Assembly (NCBI RefSeq): GCF_003206715.1
Contig: NZ_PZJU01000008.1
Span: forward strand, 72,501-136,500
DNA: 64,000 nucleotides
Source: Salinicola peritrichatus
Lineage (GTDB): Bacteria > Pseudomonadota > Gammaproteobacteria > Pseudomonadales > Halomonadaceae
Direction: 5' to 3'
In this document: positions 26,897 to 37,482 of the stretch, in pieces
Position numbering within the stretch: position 1 is the first letter of the stretch
How the letters are laid out: every line of letters begins with the position of its first letter
The notes under the pieces: generated by a model
Told to the model about the DNA's origin: nothing
Databases searched by the model: none
What the model saw: only the letters and a program-made list of their open reading frames with translations
Program-made: the position numbers and the translations under genes

Positions 26897-28156
26897 TCAA
26901 GGAAGGTGGGCGACGATATGGTCCAGTATTGCCCCCGCCAGCGTCGCCTTGGGCTGTATCGGCAGTGGTTGCTGCTGCGTTTGGCCATTGTCGAGCCAGA
27001 GCAAGGTCACGGCGTTGTCATCGCTGCCGAAGCCGACACCTTCGCGAGAGACGTCGTTGGCGACGATCAGATCCAGCCGCTTGCGTTCGAGCTTGCTGCC
27101 GGCGTGGGTTTCCAGGTCGCGGGTCTCGGCGGCGAAGCCGACGGTGAAGGGACGATCCGGCCGTGCGGCAACCGTGGCGACGATATCCGGATTGCGCACC
27201 AGTTCGAGGGTCAGGCCGCTTTCGTCGTCGCGCTTCTTGAGCTTGTGTTCGCTGACCTTCGCGGCGCGATAATCCGCCACGGCGGCACAGCCGATGAACA
27301 GGTCGCAGGGCAGCTGCGCTTCGACCGTGGCCAGCATCTGGGTCGCCGAGGTGACGTCGATCCGATCGACGCCTGGCGGTGTCGCCAGCGTCACCGGCCC
27401 GCTGACCAGGCTGACGCTGGCGCCGCGTTCGGCGCAGGCGGCGGCCAGCGCGTAGCCCATCTTGCCGGAGCTGTGATTGGAGAGATAGCGCACCGGGTCG
27501 AGCGCTTCCCGGGTCGGGCCGGCGGTGATCACTACGCGCTTGCCGGCCAGATCCTGGTGCACGCACATGGCCTTGGATGATTTGTCGGGGCGCTGCTCGA
27601 GCGCGGCCAGCAACTGGGTCAGGATGGCTTCCGGTTCGAGCATGCGGCCGAGTCCGACATCGCCGCAGGCCTGGTCGCCGGCGTCCGGCCCCAGCAGCGT
27701 CCAGCCCAGTTCGCGGAGTCTATCGGCGTTGGCCAGCGTCGCCGGATGGCGCCACATCGCCTGGTTCATCGCCGGTGCCATCAGGCAGCGCGCTTCGCTG
27801 GCCAGGCATAGCGTGGTCAGCAGATCGTCGGCGTGGCCATGGGCCAGGCGCGCCATGAGATCGGCGGTGGCCGGCGCGATCAGAATGATGTCCGCCCATT
27901 TGGCCAGCTCGATATGGCCCATGCCGGCCTCCGCTTCCGGGTCCAGCAGCGAGGTACGCACCGGTTCGCCGGTCAGCGCCTGCAGCGTCAGCGGGGTGAT
28001 GAAGGCCTGCGCGCCTGCGGTCATCACCACGCGCACCTCGGCATCCGTCTTCTTCAACAGACGGGCGAGATGCGCGCTCTTGTAGGCGGCGATGCCGGCG
28101 CTGATGCCGAGCAGAATGCGGGTTCCGGCCAGCCCCGGGCCAAGTGGTAGCGACAT
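26897..28156 (-). CDS. coaBC: Bifunctional phosphopantothenoylcysteine decarboxylase/synthetase
   Basis: Two successive steps of coenzyme A synthesis in one 419-residue protein. The N-terminal CoaC flavoprotein half starts ILLGISAGIAAYKSAHLARL, with the active-site region around MAPAMNQAMWRHPAT. The C-terminal CoaB half contains VITAGPTREALDPVRYLSN, SSGKMGYALA and the later KLKKRDD segment. It heads the coaBC-dut-algC-argB group. Its upstream neighbour in Pseudomonas is radC; here the uronate cluster lies between them. Confidence 0.96.
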   Translation of the reverse strand: MSLPLGPGLAGTRILLGISAGIAAYKSAHLARLLKKTDAEVRVVMTAGAQAFITPLTLQALTGEPVRTSLLDPEAEAGMGHIELAKWADIILIAPATADLMARLAHGHADDLLTTLCLASEARCLMAPAMNQAMWRHPATLANADRLRELGWTLLGPDAGDQACGDVGLGRMLEPEAILTQLLAALEQRPDKSSKAMCVHQDLAGKRVVITAGPTREALDPVRYLSNHSSGKMGYALAAACAERGASVSLVSGPVTLATPPGVDRIDVTSATQMLATVEAQLPCDLFIGCAAVADYRAAKVSEHKLKKRDDESGLTLELVRNPDIVATVAARPDRPFTVGFAAETRDLETHAGSKLERKRLDLIVANDVSREGVGFGSDDNAVTLLWLDNGQTQQQPLPIQPKATLAGAILDHIVAHLP

Positions 28157-28227
28157 GGGCGACGTCCTGATAGGTCGGCCTTTACCTTACCATCGGCGCG
28201 GTGGATTGCGTAGCGTGGACGGCTCCC

Positions 28228-29409
28228 TCAGACGGCCGGCAGCAGGCGTTCGACGGCGAGTTCCACCCCGCGCAGTTCGGCGAGTCCCTTGAGCCGGCCA
28301 ATCAGCGGATAGCCGGGGCGACTCTCCCGGGTCAGGTCATCGAGCAGCTGGTGGCCGTGATCCGGGCGCATCGGCAGGCGCTGGCCGACTTCGCGCCGGC
28401 GGCGTCGCTGTTCCCGAACCAGCGCGCTGATCACCCCGACCATGTCGACATCGCCATCCAGATGCCCGGCTTCGTGGAAGCTCGCCGGGTTCGGTTCCCG
28501 GCGAGTGGCGCGCAGATGCACGAAATGAACGTGCGGCGCGAAGCGCTCGGCCATCACCACCAGATCGTTGTCCTCGCGTACGCCGTAGGAGCCGGTACAG
28601 AAGGTCAGGCCATTGGCCGGACTCGGCGCGCTGTCGAGCACGTATTGGGCGTCTTCGGCGGTCGAGACCACGCGGGGCAGGCCGAGCAGCTCGCGGGGTG
28701 GGTCATCCGGATGGATCGCCAGGCGGATGCCGGCAGCCTCCGCCGCCGGTACGATGGCGGCGAGAAACTGGCGCAGATGGCGGCGCAGCGTATCGGCATC
28801 GATTCCACGATAGGCGTCCAGCGCTTCACGGAAACGTTCCAGCGTGTAGTGCTCCTCGGTACCCGGCAGACCGGCGATGATGGTGTCGATCAGGCTTGTG
28901 CGTGCTGCATCGTCGAGCGCTTCGAAATGGCGCCTCGCGGCTTCCCGCTCGGCCTCGCTGTAGTCCGCCTGCGCGCCGTCGCGTTCGAGCAGATGGAGAT
29001 CGAAGACGGCGAACGCCGTCTGATCGAAGCGCAGCGCGGTGCCACCGCCGGGCAATGGCCAGGCGAGATCGGTGCGGGTCCAGTCGAGGACGGGCATGAA
29101 GTTGTAGCAGACCACGTCGATACCGCACTCGCCGAGATTGGCCAGCGTCCGGCGATAGTTGTCGATGTAGCCCCCGGCTTCCGGCAGGCCCTGCTTGATC
29201 GCTTCGTGTACCGGCACACTCTCCACGACCGACCAGGTCAGGCCGGCGGCTTCGATCAGCCGCTTGCGCTCGGCGATCGCTTCCACCGGCCACACTTGGC
29301 CGTTGGGGATTTCGTGCAGGGCGGTGACGATGCCGGTCGCGCCGGCCTGGCGAATCTCGCCGAGCGTGACGGGATCGTCGGGGCCGAACCAGCGCCAGGT
29401 GTATTCCAT
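28228..29409 (-). CDS. uxuA: Mannonate dehydratase
   Basis: Dehydrates D-mannonate to 2-keto-3-deoxygluconate in the cytoplasm. The 393-residue protein begins [16 protein letters not shown], close to E. coli UxuA, and has the xylose-isomerase-like barrel with metal-site segments such as [18 protein letters not shown] and [14 protein letters not shown]. The ATG at 29409, seven bases after GGGAAG, is preferred to an in-frame TTG at 29415. It lies two bases after the uxuB stop. A second, unrelated mannonate dehydratase (ManD type) is encoded at 34977-36188. Confidence 0.95.
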   Translation of the reverse strand: MEYTWRWFGPDDPVTLGEIRQAGATGIVTALHEIPNGQVWPVEAIAERKRLIEAAGLTWSVVESVPVHEAIKQGLPEAGGYIDNYRRTLANLGECGIDVVCYNFMPVLDWTRTDLAWPLPGGGTALRFDQTAFAVFDLHLLERDGAQADYSEAEREAARRHFEALDDAARTSLIDTIIAGLPGTEEHYTLERFREALDAYRGIDADTLRRHLRQFLAAIVPAAEAAGIRLAIHPDDPPRELLGLPRVVSTAEDAQYVLDSAPSPANGLTFCTGSYGVREDNDLVVMAERFAPHVHFVHLRATRREPNPASFHEAGHLDGDVDMVGVISALVREQRRRRREVGQRLPMRPDHGHQLLDDLTRESRPGYPLIGRLKGLAELRGVELAVERLLPAV

Positions 29410-29411
29410 GA

Positions 29412-30908
29412 TCAAACTTCCCGATCCGGGTTCTTGTAGGGCAGTGCGGCGATGGCCGCTTCGATGTCGTCGCTTTCGATGATTGACAGCGCTTCCGCGA
29501 CGCGGTCGCTGAAACGCGTATCCTCGCGCAGCGCGGCGGGGAAAACGGCATCGAGCGCGAGGAAGGCCGCGACCAGGGCTTGGGGGTCGTTGCCATGGCG
29601 GCGATGCAACTCAGCAAGTGTCTCGGCCATGGGATCGTCCACCGGATGCGGCCGGCCGGCGAGATCGCTGCCGGCGGTATAGCGGATCCAGCCGGCCACG
29701 CCCAGCGTCGTCGTGGTGAGATCTCCGCCGTGCTGTAAACGCTCGACGCCACCGGCCAGCCAGCGCTGCGGCAGCTTCTGCGAGCCGTCCATGGCGATCT
29801 GCTGCAATCGGTGGCGCAGGCTGTCGTTGCCGAAGCGGGCCAGCAGGCTTTGGGTATAAGCGCTGACATCGGTTCCCGCCGGCAACGACAGTGTCGGGAT
29901 CGCCTCCTGCTGCCAGTAGTGCTGAAGCAGCTGACGAAAGGCGGGGCGGGCGACGGCGGCGTCCACCGTTTCGATCCCGGCCAGCGCGCCAAGGTAGGCG
30001 AGCAGCGAGTGGGCACCGTTGAGCAGACGCAGCTTCATGGTTTCGAAGGGAGCGACGTCGGCGACCATCTCGACGCCGTCGGCTTCCCAGTCGGGGCGTC
30101 CCAGCGGGAAGTCGTCCTCGACCACCCACTGGCTGAAGGTTTCGCAGACCACGGCGGCGGGATCGTCGACGCCCAGTTCGGCCAGCCGCGTTCTGTCCGC
30201 ATCGGTCATCGCCGGCACGATGCGGTCGACCATGCTCGAGGGGAAGGCGACATGGGCGTCGATCCACTCGGCCAGTGCCGCATCACGGTGCCGGGCCAGC
30301 GATATCACCGCCCGGCGCGTACGCTGGCCATTGTGGGGCATGTTATCGCAGCAGAGCACGGCGAACGGTTCGATGCCGGCGGTGCGGCGGCGCGCCAGCG
30401 CCGCCACCAGCATGCCCGGGGCGGTGTCCGGTGATTCGGGATGAGCGATATCGTGAGCGATCGGCGCGGCATCGGTCAGCAACTCGCCGCTGCTTGGGCT
30501 GAGAAAATAGCCTTTTTCGGTGACGGTGAGGGTGAGGATGCGAACGCCGGGATCGCTCATGCGCGCCAGCAGCGTTTCCCGATCCGGTCCATCCGGCCCC
30601 GCGTAGAGCGCCTCGCGGATGGCGCCAATCTCGCGCAGCGTGACCTGCCGGCTGTCGGCGAATTCGGCCACGTGATAGCGGTAGTCGCTGTCGCGGAGCT
30701 GATCGACGAGCGCGCGGTTGGAGCGAATATTGGCGCTGCAGATGCCCCAGTCGTCTCCCCGCTCGGCGCCAAGGCGGTTCAGGCAGCGTTGCACATAGAC
30801 CGCCTGGTGGGCGCGGTGGAAGGCGCCCAGGCCCAGGTGGACGATGCCGATCCCGCTCGGAACATGGCGGGCCGGCTGGCGTTCGATCTGGATTCGGGTA
30901 GCTGCCAT
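29412..30908 (-). CDS. uxuB: Fructuronate reductase / mannitol dehydrogenase family
   Basis: NAD-dependent polyol/uronate dehydrogenase of 498 residues, probably interconverting D-fructuronate and D-mannonate. The N-terminal part has [20 protein letters not shown], the nucleotide-binding signature of this family. The middle contains the active-site segment [20 protein letters not shown], with the catalytic lysine (MKLRLLNG). UxuB rather than mannitol dehydrogenase is inferred from its position between uxuA and a TRAP transporter. It starts five bases before the end of the TRAP gene gap, so it is likely in the same transcript. Confidence 0.9.
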   Translation of the reverse strand: MAATRIQIERQPARHVPSGIGIVHLGLGAFHRAHQAVYVQRCLNRLGAERGDDWGICSANIRSNRALVDQLRDSDYRYHVAEFADSRQVTLREIGAIREALYAGPDGPDRETLLARMSDPGVRILTLTVTEKGYFLSPSSGELLTDAAPIAHDIAHPESPDTAPGMLVAALARRRTAGIEPFAVLCCDNMPHNGQRTRRAVISLARHRDAALAEWIDAHVAFPSSMVDRIVPAMTDADRTRLAELGVDDPAAVVCETFSQWVVEDDFPLGRPDWEADGVEMVADVAPFETMKLRLLNGAHSLLAYLGALAGIETVDAAVARPAFRQLLQHYWQQEAIPTLSLPAGTDVSAYTQSLLARFGNDSLRHRLQQIAMDGSQKLPQRWLAGGVERLQHGGDLTTTTLGVAGWIRYTAGSDLAGRPHPVDDPMAETLAELHRRHGNDPQALVAAFLALDAVFPAALREDTRFSDRVAEALSIIESDDIEAAIAALPYKNPDREV

Positions 30909-30912
30909 GGCG

Positions 30913-32193
30913 CTATTCCCCCATCAGCAGGTTGGGCAACCACAGCGACAGCGCCGGCACGAAGGAGACCAGCAGCAGCACGATCAGGTTGCAGATCAGG
31001 AACGGCACGATGGCGCGGGCGACGCGCAGCATGGGCAGCTTGCCGATGCTCGAGACCACGAACAGGCAGACGCCCACCGGCGGTGTGGTCAGGCCGATCA
31101 TCAGATTGAGTACCGCCATCACGCCGAAGTGGATCGGGTCCATGCCGACGCCGGTGGCCACGCCCAGCAGTGCCGGGAACAGGATGATCAGCGCGGCGAT
31201 GGTCTCCATGAAGGCGCCGACGAACAGCAGAATCAGGTTGAGGATCAGGATCACCACGATCGGGTTGTCGCTGAAGCCCAGGATCGCGTCGGCGAGCAGC
31301 TGCGGGATCTGCTGGCTGGTCAGAATCCAGCCGAACAGATTGGCCAGCCCGACCAGCAGCATCAGCGAGGCCGAGGTGATCACGGTGTCGGAGAGAATGC
31401 CGCCCAGGTTGCGCCAGTTGATGCCCTTGTAGACGAAGGCGCCGACCAGCAGCGCATAGAGGCTGGCGACGATCGAGGCCTCGGTGGGCGTGAACAGCCC
31501 GCCGATGATGCCGTAGAGAATGATGAAGGTCATCAGCAGCGCCCAGAACGCGCTGCGGCCTTCCTTGATCAGCTCCTTGATCGTGGCGCGCGACTCCTTG
31601 GGATAGCCGCGACGCACCGCCAGCCAGTAGGCGGTGATCATCATCGCCACGCCCAGCAACAGGCCGGGAACGGCCCCCGCCAGGAACATGCGGCCGACGG
31701 AGATGCCGGAGAGCGAGCCGACGATGATCATCGGCACGCTGGGCGGAATGATCGGGCCGATGGTCGAGGATGCGGCGGTCACGGCGGCGGCGAACGGCTT
31801 GTCGTAGCCGGCCCTGGACATCCCCGGAATCATCACCGAGCCGATGCTGGCGGCATCCGCCACCGCGGTACCGGAAATGCCGCTGAAGATCATCGAGCCG
31901 CCGACGTTGGCCAGCCCCAGGCCGCCGCGAATATGGCCCACCAGGGCGTTGGAGAAGCGCACGATGTGCTGGGTGATATTGCCCACATTCATCAGGTTGC
32001 CGGCCATCACGAAGCCGGGGATGCACAGCAGCACGAACGAATCGATGCCGGAGAACATGCGCTGCGGCACGATGGTCAGCGAAATGCCGCTGAGCATCAG
32101 ATAGGCTAGCGACGAGATGCCCAGGCAGAAGGCGATCGGCAGGCCGATCAGCAACAGCGCCAGAAACGTGGTGAAGAGAACGGCGATTTCCAT
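30913..32193 (-). CDS. TRAP transporter large permease, DctM type (system 1)
   Basis: Sodium-driven transport subunit of a TRAP importer, 426 residues with about 12 membrane helices. Typical motifs include IPGFVMAGNLMNVGNI and the re-entrant loop stretch TIGPIIPPSVPMIIVG. The C-terminal half repeats the pattern as MIGLTTPPVGVCLFVVSSI. It overlaps the small-subunit gene by one base and is followed by uxuB with a four-base gap. The gene context points to a uronate or aldonate substrate. Confidence 0.93.
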   Translation of the reverse strand: MEIAVLFTTFLALLLIGLPIAFCLGISSLAYLMLSGISLTIVPQRMFSGIDSFVLLCIPGFVMAGNLMNVGNITQHIVRFSNALVGHIRGGLGLANVGGSMIFSGISGTAVADAASIGSVMIPGMSRAGYDKPFAAAVTAASSTIGPIIPPSVPMIIVGSLSGISVGRMFLAGAVPGLLLGVAMMITAYWLAVRRGYPKESRATIKELIKEGRSAFWALLMTFIILYGIIGGLFTPTEASIVASLYALLVGAFVYKGINWRNLGGILSDTVITSASLMLLVGLANLFGWILTSQQIPQLLADAILGFSDNPIVVILILNLILLFVGAFMETIAALIILFPALLGVATGVGMDPIHFGVMAVLNLMIGLTTPPVGVCLFVVSSIGKLPMLRVARAIVPFLICNLIVLLLVSFVPALSLWLPNLLMGE

Positions 32194-32777
32194 CAGGTCA
32201 CCTCATGGGCTGCGGCGGAATCGGCAGCGCGCTCGCCGCGAACCAGCGCAATGACGCCTTCCAGCATGCCGACCACGCTGTAGAGCAGCAGCGAACCGAA
32301 CAGCAGCACCGAAGAGTAGAAGACATAGATCATCGGTATCCGCAGCGTGGGCGAGGTCTGGAAGGCGCCGATCTGGGCGAACTTCCATGCCTGCGGCAAC
32401 ACGATCAGAGTGAAGCCGAAGATCAGCAGCGAGATGAGCGTGAGATAGGCGGCACGGCCGCGAAAGCCGAGCCAACCGTGGAACAGCTCGACATTGACGT
32501 GGCGATGGCGATGCAGCGCCACGCCGGCGCCCAGCGCCACCATGTAAATGAACAGGTAACGGGTCAGCTCCTCGGTCCAGGCCACGGTAAAGGGCAAGAA
32601 CAGGCGGGATGAGACCTGCAGCAGCACGGTCAGCGACAGGCCCACCAGTGCGACCACCGCCAGCGCCAGCAATACGCGGCCGAGCAGATCGGCCAGACGG
32701 CCGAGTGGCCCGCCGAGACGGGGCACACGGGTCAATACCTCCAGCGCTTCCTCGATATCCTGTTCGCGGTCCGACAT
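32193..32777 (-). CDS. TRAP transporter small permease, DctQ type (system 1)
   Basis: Four-helix membrane subunit, 194 residues from the ATG at 32777 (MSDREQDIEEAL). A longer frame to 32879 exists but would run into the binding-protein gene region and has an unlikely N terminus. The conserved DctQ motif is visible as VAWTEELTRYLFIYMVALGAG, with RHRHVNVELFHGWL following. It joins the large permease to form the channel. It is located 61 bases after the periplasmic-binding-protein gene. Confidence 0.9.
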   Translation of the reverse strand: MSDREQDIEEALEVLTRVPRLGGPLGRLADLLGRVLLALAVVALVGLSLTVLLQVSSRLFLPFTVAWTEELTRYLFIYMVALGAGVALHRHRHVNVELFHGWLGFRGRAAYLTLISLLIFGFTLIVLPQAWKFAQIGAFQTSPTLRIPMIYVFYSSVLLFGSLLLYSVVGMLEGVIALVRGERAADSAAAHEVT

Positions 32778-32838
32778 GGCGCACTCCGGCAATGTAATGG
32801 ACGGGGATGGCCTCGTCGCCAGCCCCGCACACCTTGGA

Positions 32839-33822
32839 TTACAGGTTCTGAATGGCGTCGTAGAGTTCGCGCTGCTCATCGTCGAGCGAGTCGAGCACGG
32901 CGGGACGCGCCTTCTCGGCGAAGGCCTTCTGGTCGACTTCGACGAACTCCATGCCCTTGTCCTTCAGCGCTTTTTCGAGGCGCTGCTGATCCTCGACGAA
33001 CAGCTCTTCCTCGTAGGACTGCATCTCGGAAGCGGCGTCGCGTACCACGGTCTGGAGGTCGTCCGGCATCGACTCGAGCTGGTTCTTGCCGATCACCACA
33101 TAGATCCAGCTACGCACGTGGTCGGTCATGTCCACGTACTTCTGGACTTCGTTGAAGCTGGCGCTCTCGATCAGGCTGAGCGGATTCTCCTGGGCCTCGA
33201 TGGTGTTCTGCTGCAGCGAGGTGAAGACTTCGCTGAAGGCCATCGGCGTCGGGCGGGCGCCGAGCGCTTCCCAGGTATCGACGAACAGCGGCACGTTGGG
33301 TACACGCATGCGCAGGCCGTCGAGATCGTCCGGCGTCTTGATCGGCCGGTTGGAGGTCAGCTCGCGCGGGCCACGCTCGAACCAGGCCAACGGCACCAGG
33401 CCGGTGCGTTCGGTAATCTGCTGCTCGATCTCTTTGCCGACATCGCTCTCGACGGTCTTGCGCAGGTGATCGGCGTCGCGGAACAGGTAGGGCACGGCCA
33501 TCATCGCCGCCTTGGGCGCCCAGTTCTGCAGGCTCTCGCCGGTAATGGTCATGTCGGCGGTGCCGAGCTGGATGCTGTTGATCACGTCCATCTCGCTGCC
33601 GAGCTGCTCGTTGGGGAAGACCTGGACCTCGATGCGGCCATCGGAGTTGGCTTCGACCAGCGCCTTGAACTTCAGCGCGGCCTTGTTCCAGATATTCTGC
33701 TCGTTGGCCAGATGGCCGAACTTGAGAGTGAAGTCAGCGGCCAGAACCGTCTGGCTGCCGAGCAGGGTGGCGCCGAGGGCGGCACCCGCCAGAAGGCGTT
33801 TCAGTGTCGTGGTGGTAAGCAT
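32839..33822 (-). CDS. TRAP transporter periplasmic binding protein, DctP type (system 1)
   Basis: Secreted ligand-binding protein of 327 residues. A Sec signal peptide (residues 1 to about 28, ending GSQTVLA) is followed by ADFTLKFGHLANEQN. The conserved TRAP segment GLRMRVPNVPLFVDTWEALG contains the arginine that binds the substrate carboxylate, followed by PTPMAFSEVFTSLQQ. The ligand is likely a hexuronate or aldonate by context, because the gene lies between the zinc dehydrogenase gene and the other TRAP subunits. The family assignment is certain. Confidence 0.93.
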   Translation of the reverse strand: MLTTTTLKRLLAGAALGATLLGSQTVLAADFTLKFGHLANEQNIWNKAALKFKALVEANSDGRIEVQVFPNEQLGSEMDVINSIQLGTADMTITGESLQNWAPKAAMMAVPYLFRDADHLRKTVESDVGKEIEQQITERTGLVPLAWFERGPRELTSNRPIKTPDDLDGLRMRVPNVPLFVDTWEALGARPTPMAFSEVFTSLQQNTIEAQENPLSLIESASFNEVQKYVDMTDHVRSWIYVVIGKNQLESMPDDLQTVVRDAASEMQSYEEELFVEDQQRLEKALKDKGMEFVEVDQKAFAEKARPAVLDSLDDEQRELYDAIQNL

Positions 33823-33906
33823 GGCGTGAAGCTCCTGTCGCGTTGTGTGCGCGTTGTCATACGCATCGTGGGACGAGCATCGGCACCCAAGGTCGGGCTG
33901 GGCATC

Positions 33907-34929
33907 TCAGTGCCCGATTCGTACCAGCACCTTGCGCGCCGTTTCCGGGTGGTGATCGAGCAGATCGATCGCTTGCGGCATCTCTTTCAAGGCGACGCGA
34001 TGACTGATCAGCGCCTTGGGGTCGAGACGGCCGGCGGCGATATGCGCGATCACCTCCGGGAACTTATGGTTGTTCAGACGCGAGCCGACCAGCGTCAGCT
34101 CCTTCTTGATCACTTCCAGCTGGACCAGATCGCTCGGCGTGGGACTGAAGCCCAGCAGGCCGATACGTCCGGCCGGACAGGCCATGCGTAGCATCGCCGG
34201 CAGCATCGCGGGCACGCAGGCGGCGTCGGCTATCAGCGGAATGCCTTCGCCATCGGTCACTGCCGTGATCGCCGCCTCGAGATCCTCGTCGCGACCGTTG
34301 ATGGTGTGGCCGGCGCCCAGCTCCCGCGCCGTCGCCAGGCGTTGGTCGAGGATATCGGTGACGATCACCTCCTCGAGGCCGATGGCGCGCGCCATCTGCA
34401 GCACGGTCAGCCCGATCACGCCGGCGCCGATCACCAGCAGGCGGTCGCCCGGTTGCGGATCCATCCGCGAGAGCACGTTGGCAGCGATCGAATAGGGCTC
34501 GACCAGCGCCGCCGCGTCCAGATCCAGATCGTCGGGGATCTTGTGCGCATTGGCTGCCGGCACGTTGACCTGGTCGGCGAAGCCGCCGTTGCGGTGCACG
34601 CCGATCACCTGCATCGCGCTGCAGACGTTGGGCCGACCGATACGGCAGGGATAGCACCGGCCGCAGCTGACCACCGGGTCGATGCACACCCGCTCGCCGA
34701 CGCGGGCCGCATCGACGCCGTCGCCGACGGCGCTGATCACGCCGGCGAACTCGTGCCCGGTGATACGCGGAAAGCGCACGAAGGCGTTGTCGCCGTGGAT
34801 GATGTGCATATCCGAGCCGCAGATGCCGGCGAAGGCGACATCGACGACGACCTCGCCCGGTGCCGCTACCGGCGCGGGCTGCTCGGCGACGTCGAAATCA
34901 TGGGGCGCCTTGACCTGAAATGCTTGCAT
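33907..34929 (-). CDS. Zinc-dependent dehydrogenase, probable L-gulonate 5-dehydrogenase
   Basis: Medium-chain dehydrogenase of 340 residues. The catalytic zinc site starts CGSDMHIIHGDNAFVRFP, with GHEFAGVI after it. The structural zinc loop has four cysteines (CGRCYPCRIGRPNVC). The NAD-binding Rossmann motif is VIGAGVIGLTVLQMARAIG. It resembles E. coli RspB, whose homologues beside ManD and uxuAB have been described as L-gulonate 5-dehydrogenases giving D-fructuronate. The substrate is inferred from context. The start at 34929 (MQAFQVKAP) is chosen because the longer frame upstream is a shadow of the ManD gene. Confidence 0.83.
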   Translation of the reverse strand: MQAFQVKAPHDFDVAEQPAPVAAPGEVVVDVAFAGICGSDMHIIHGDNAFVRFPRITGHEFAGVISAVGDGVDAARVGERVCIDPVVSCGRCYPCRIGRPNVCSAMQVIGVHRNGGFADQVNVPAANAHKIPDDLDLDAAALVEPYSIAANVLSRMDPQPGDRLLVIGAGVIGLTVLQMARAIGLEEVIVTDILDQRLATARELGAGHTINGRDEDLEAAITAVTDGEGIPLIADAACVPAMLPAMLRMACPAGRIGLLGFSPTPSDLVQLEVIKKELTLVGSRLNNHKFPEVIAHIAAGRLDPKALISHRVALKEMPQAIDLLDHHPETARKVLVRIGH

Positions 34930-34976
34930 GACATCTCTCCTTCGCGCGCCAGCATGGGCGGTGGCTGAACCGTGAT

Positions 34977-36188
34977 TTACCAATGCCACAGCGTGCCGTC
35001 CTCGAGTCGGTTGACCGGCAGGCTGGCGCGCTTGTAGGGGTAGCGGGCAGCCGCTTCCTCGTCGATGTCGACGCCATGTCCTGGCGTCTCGCCGACCAGG
35101 AAGTGGCCATCCTCGAAGCGGTAGTCGTGGGGGAAGACGCTGTCCGTCAGTTCGTCGTGGGGCATGTGCTCCTGAATGCCGAAGTTGGGCACCCAGGTAT
35201 CGAAGTGGATCGCCGCGCCGAGACACACCGGCGACAGATCGGTGGGGCCGTGGAAACCGGTGCGCACGTGGTAGAGCGAGGCCAGATCGGCGACCCGGCG
35301 CAGATGGGTGATGCCGCCACCGTGGGTCAGCGGCATGCGGATGTAATCGATCCACTGGTTCTGGATCATCTCGCGATAGTCGTGAATCGAGTTGAACACC
35401 TCGCCGATCGCCAGCGGCGTGGTGGTGTGCTCGCGGATCAGGCGCAGGCTTTCCTGGTTCTCCGCCGGCACGCAGTCCTCGAGCCAGAACAGATGGTAGG
35501 GCTCCACCGCCTTGCCCAGGCGCGCCGCTTCGATCGGCGTCAGCCGGTGGTGAACGTCGTGCAGCAGATGTAGATCATGGCCGAAGCGCTCGCGCACCGC
35601 GGCGAACAGTTGCGGCACGTGGTTGAGATACTTCTCGGTGCTCCAGACGTGCTCGGCGGGTAGTTCGGCATCCGCCGGCTCGTAGCGCTCGCCTTCGCGC
35701 TTGGCGACACCGTAGATGGTGGGAATACCGGGAATGCCGGCCTGCACCCGGACTGCCTTGTAGCCGAGTTCGACGTGGCGGGCGACTTCCTCGAGGCAGC
35801 TGTCGATATCCTTGCCGGTGCAGTGGGCGTAGGTCATCACCCGCTCGCGGCTCTTGCCGCCGAGAAGCTGATAGAGCGGCATGTCGGCGGCCTTGGCCTT
35901 GATGTCCCACAGGGCCATGTCGACCGCGCCGATCGCGCTCATGGTCACCGGGCCGCGACGCCAGTAGGCACCGCGATAGAGATAGTGCCAGGTATCCTCG
36001 ATGCGGCTGGCATCGCGACCGATCAGCGCCGGCACGACGTGCTCTTCGAGATAGGCCGCGACGGCCATCTCGCGGCTATTGAGCGTGGCGTCGCCGATCC
36101 CGTAGATGCCGGACTCGGTGATCAGCTTGAGGGTGACGAAGTTGCGCCCCGGGCTGGTGACGATGACGCGGGCGTCGGTAATTTTCAT
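34977..36188 (-). CDS. manD: D-mannonate dehydratase, enolase superfamily (ManD/RspA)
   Basis: Enolase-superfamily enzyme of 403 residues. The N terminus is [20 protein letters not shown]. The barrel shows the ManD features: [15 protein letters not shown] near the first metal site, [24 protein letters not shown], and the catalytic histidine segment [18 protein letters not shown]. It ends [20 protein letters not shown], a terminal Trp typical of this group. ManD proteins dehydrate D-mannonate, D-gluconate or both, with widely different efficiencies. Its coexistence with uxuA suggests either a back-up or a different aldonate substrate. The next TRAP gene is only four bases upstream. Confidence 0.92.
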   Translation of the reverse strand: MKITDARVIVTSPGRNFVTLKLITESGIYGIGDATLNSREMAVAAYLEEHVVPALIGRDASRIEDTWHYLYRGAYWRRGPVTMSAIGAVDMALWDIKAKAADMPLYQLLGGKSRERVMTYAHCTGKDIDSCLEEVARHVELGYKAVRVQAGIPGIPTIYGVAKREGERYEPADAELPAEHVWSTEKYLNHVPQLFAAVRERFGHDLHLLHDVHHRLTPIEAARLGKAVEPYHLFWLEDCVPAENQESLRLIREHTTTPLAIGEVFNSIHDYREMIQNQWIDYIRMPLTHGGGITHLRRVADLASLYHVRTGFHGPTDLSPVCLGAAIHFDTWVPNFGIQEHMPHDELTDSVFPHDYRFEDGHFLVGETPGHGVDIDEEAAARYPYKRASLPVNRLEDGTLWHW

Positions 36189-36192
36189 GGCC

Positions 36193-37482
36193 TCATCCCA
36201 TCAGGTAATTGGGCAGGAACAGCACGACATCGGGGAAGAAGATGATCCCCAGCACCACCGCGAAGACCGCCAGGGCGAAGGGCACCAGTTCGCGGCTATA
36301 GGCGGTGAATGGGCAGCGCAGGATGCCGCATACGGTGTACATCGAGATGCCTACCGGTGGCGTCATGCCGCCGAAGGTCACCAGAGTCATCATCAGCAGG
36401 CCGAAGTGCACCGGATCGACGCCGGCGGCCTTGATCACCGGCACCAGGATCGGCGCCAGCAGCATGACCACCACGGTGGCTTCGAGCAGCATGCCGAGCA
36501 GCACCAGCAGTACCGCCAGCGTCAGCAACAGCGTGGTCTGGTTGGCGAACAGGCCGAGCGTCAGCTGGGCGATGGTCTGGGGAACCTGCTCGAACGACAC
36601 CACGTAGCCGATGATCCCCGAGAACATGATGATCAGCATGATCATGCCGATGTCGCGGACGCTGGCGCGCATCGCCTCGATGATCTCCCGGACACCCATC
36701 TCGCGATGGATCAGGCAGCCCACCACCAGCGCGTAGACGACCGCGAAGGCGCCCGCTTCCGAGGGGGTGAACAGGCCATAGCGGATGCCCACCAGCAGCC
36801 ACAGCGGAAACAGCAGGGCCCAGACGCTACCACGGACGGCGCCGAGGACCTCGCCGAATCTGGGCAGGCTGTCGCGCACCGGGGTGTAGCCGCGCCGCTT
36901 GGCGACCAGGGAAGTGGTGATCATCAAGGCCACCATCAGCAGCACCCCGGGTATCAGGCCGGCGATGAACAGCCGGCCGATCGAGACCTCGCCGAGGTAG
37001 CCGTAGAGGATCAAACCGATGCTGGGCGGGATCGTGGCGGTGATCAGACCGCCGATCGACAGCACCGCGCCGGCGAATCCGGGGGTATAGCCTTCCTCGA
37101 CCATGCCCTTGCCGAGTACCCGGGACTGCATGGCGGCATCGGCGACGGCGGAGCCCGAAACGCCGCCCATCAGCGTGCTCAACACCAGGCTGGCCTGGGC
37201 CAGGCCGCCGCTCATCCAGCCGGCCAGCAGGGTCGAGAGCTTCAATAGGCGCGGCGTGATGCCACTGGCATTCATCAAGTGACCGATGAAGATGAACAGC
37301 GGCACGGCCAGCAGCGGAAACGACTGCGACGCCGAGACGATCCGCTGGACACCGATGCCGGTGGGCAGGAAAGTGCCCGGGAGCAGGAAGTAGGAGAGCC
37401 CGGCGATGCCGATGGCAAAGGCGACCGGCATGCCGATGGCCATCAGCAACAGCCCGAGCCCGAGCAGAAGGGCGGTCGTCAT
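36193..37482 (-). CDS. TRAP transporter large permease, DctM type (system 2)
   Basis: Second DctM subunit of the island, 429 residues with about 12 membrane helices. Typical stretches are [20 protein letters not shown] and [20 protein letters not shown] in the first half, and [19 protein letters not shown] in the second. It overlaps its DctQ partner gene by ATGA (37479-37482) and ends four bases before manD. It is related to, but clearly distinct from, the system 1 subunit at 30913-32193. Confidence 0.93.
   Translation of the reverse strand: MTTALLLGLGLLLMAIGMPVAFAIGIAGLSYFLLPGTFLPTGIGVQRIVSASQSFPLLAVPLFIFIGHLMNASGITPRLLKLSTLLAGWMSGGLAQASLVLSTLMGGVSGSAVADAAMQSRVLGKGMVEEGYTPGFAGAVLSIGGLITATIPPSIGLILYGYLGEVSIGRLFIAGLIPGVLLMVALMITTSLVAKRRGYTPVRDSLPRFGEVLGAVRGSVWALLFPLWLLVGIRYGLFTPSEAGAFAVVYALVVGCLIHREMGVREIIEAMRASVRDIGMIMLIIMFSGIIGYVVSFEQVPQTIAQLTLGLFANQTTLLLTLAVLLVLLGMLLEATVVVMLLAPILVPVIKAAGVDPVHFGLLMMTLVTFGGMTPPVGISMYTVCGILRCPFTAYSRELVPFALAVFAVVLGIIFFPDVVLFLPNYLMG

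Noticed and set aside
30844-32109. Long plus-strand frame opposite the TRAP large permease
   Set aside because: The translated product is a run of Gln, His, Asp and Glu, the usual mirror of hydrophobic membrane-protein codons. No independent support.
36106-37248. Plus-strand Gln/His-rich frame over the second TRAP large permease
   Set aside because: Another antisense image of a hydrophobic membrane protein; no start signal or domain.
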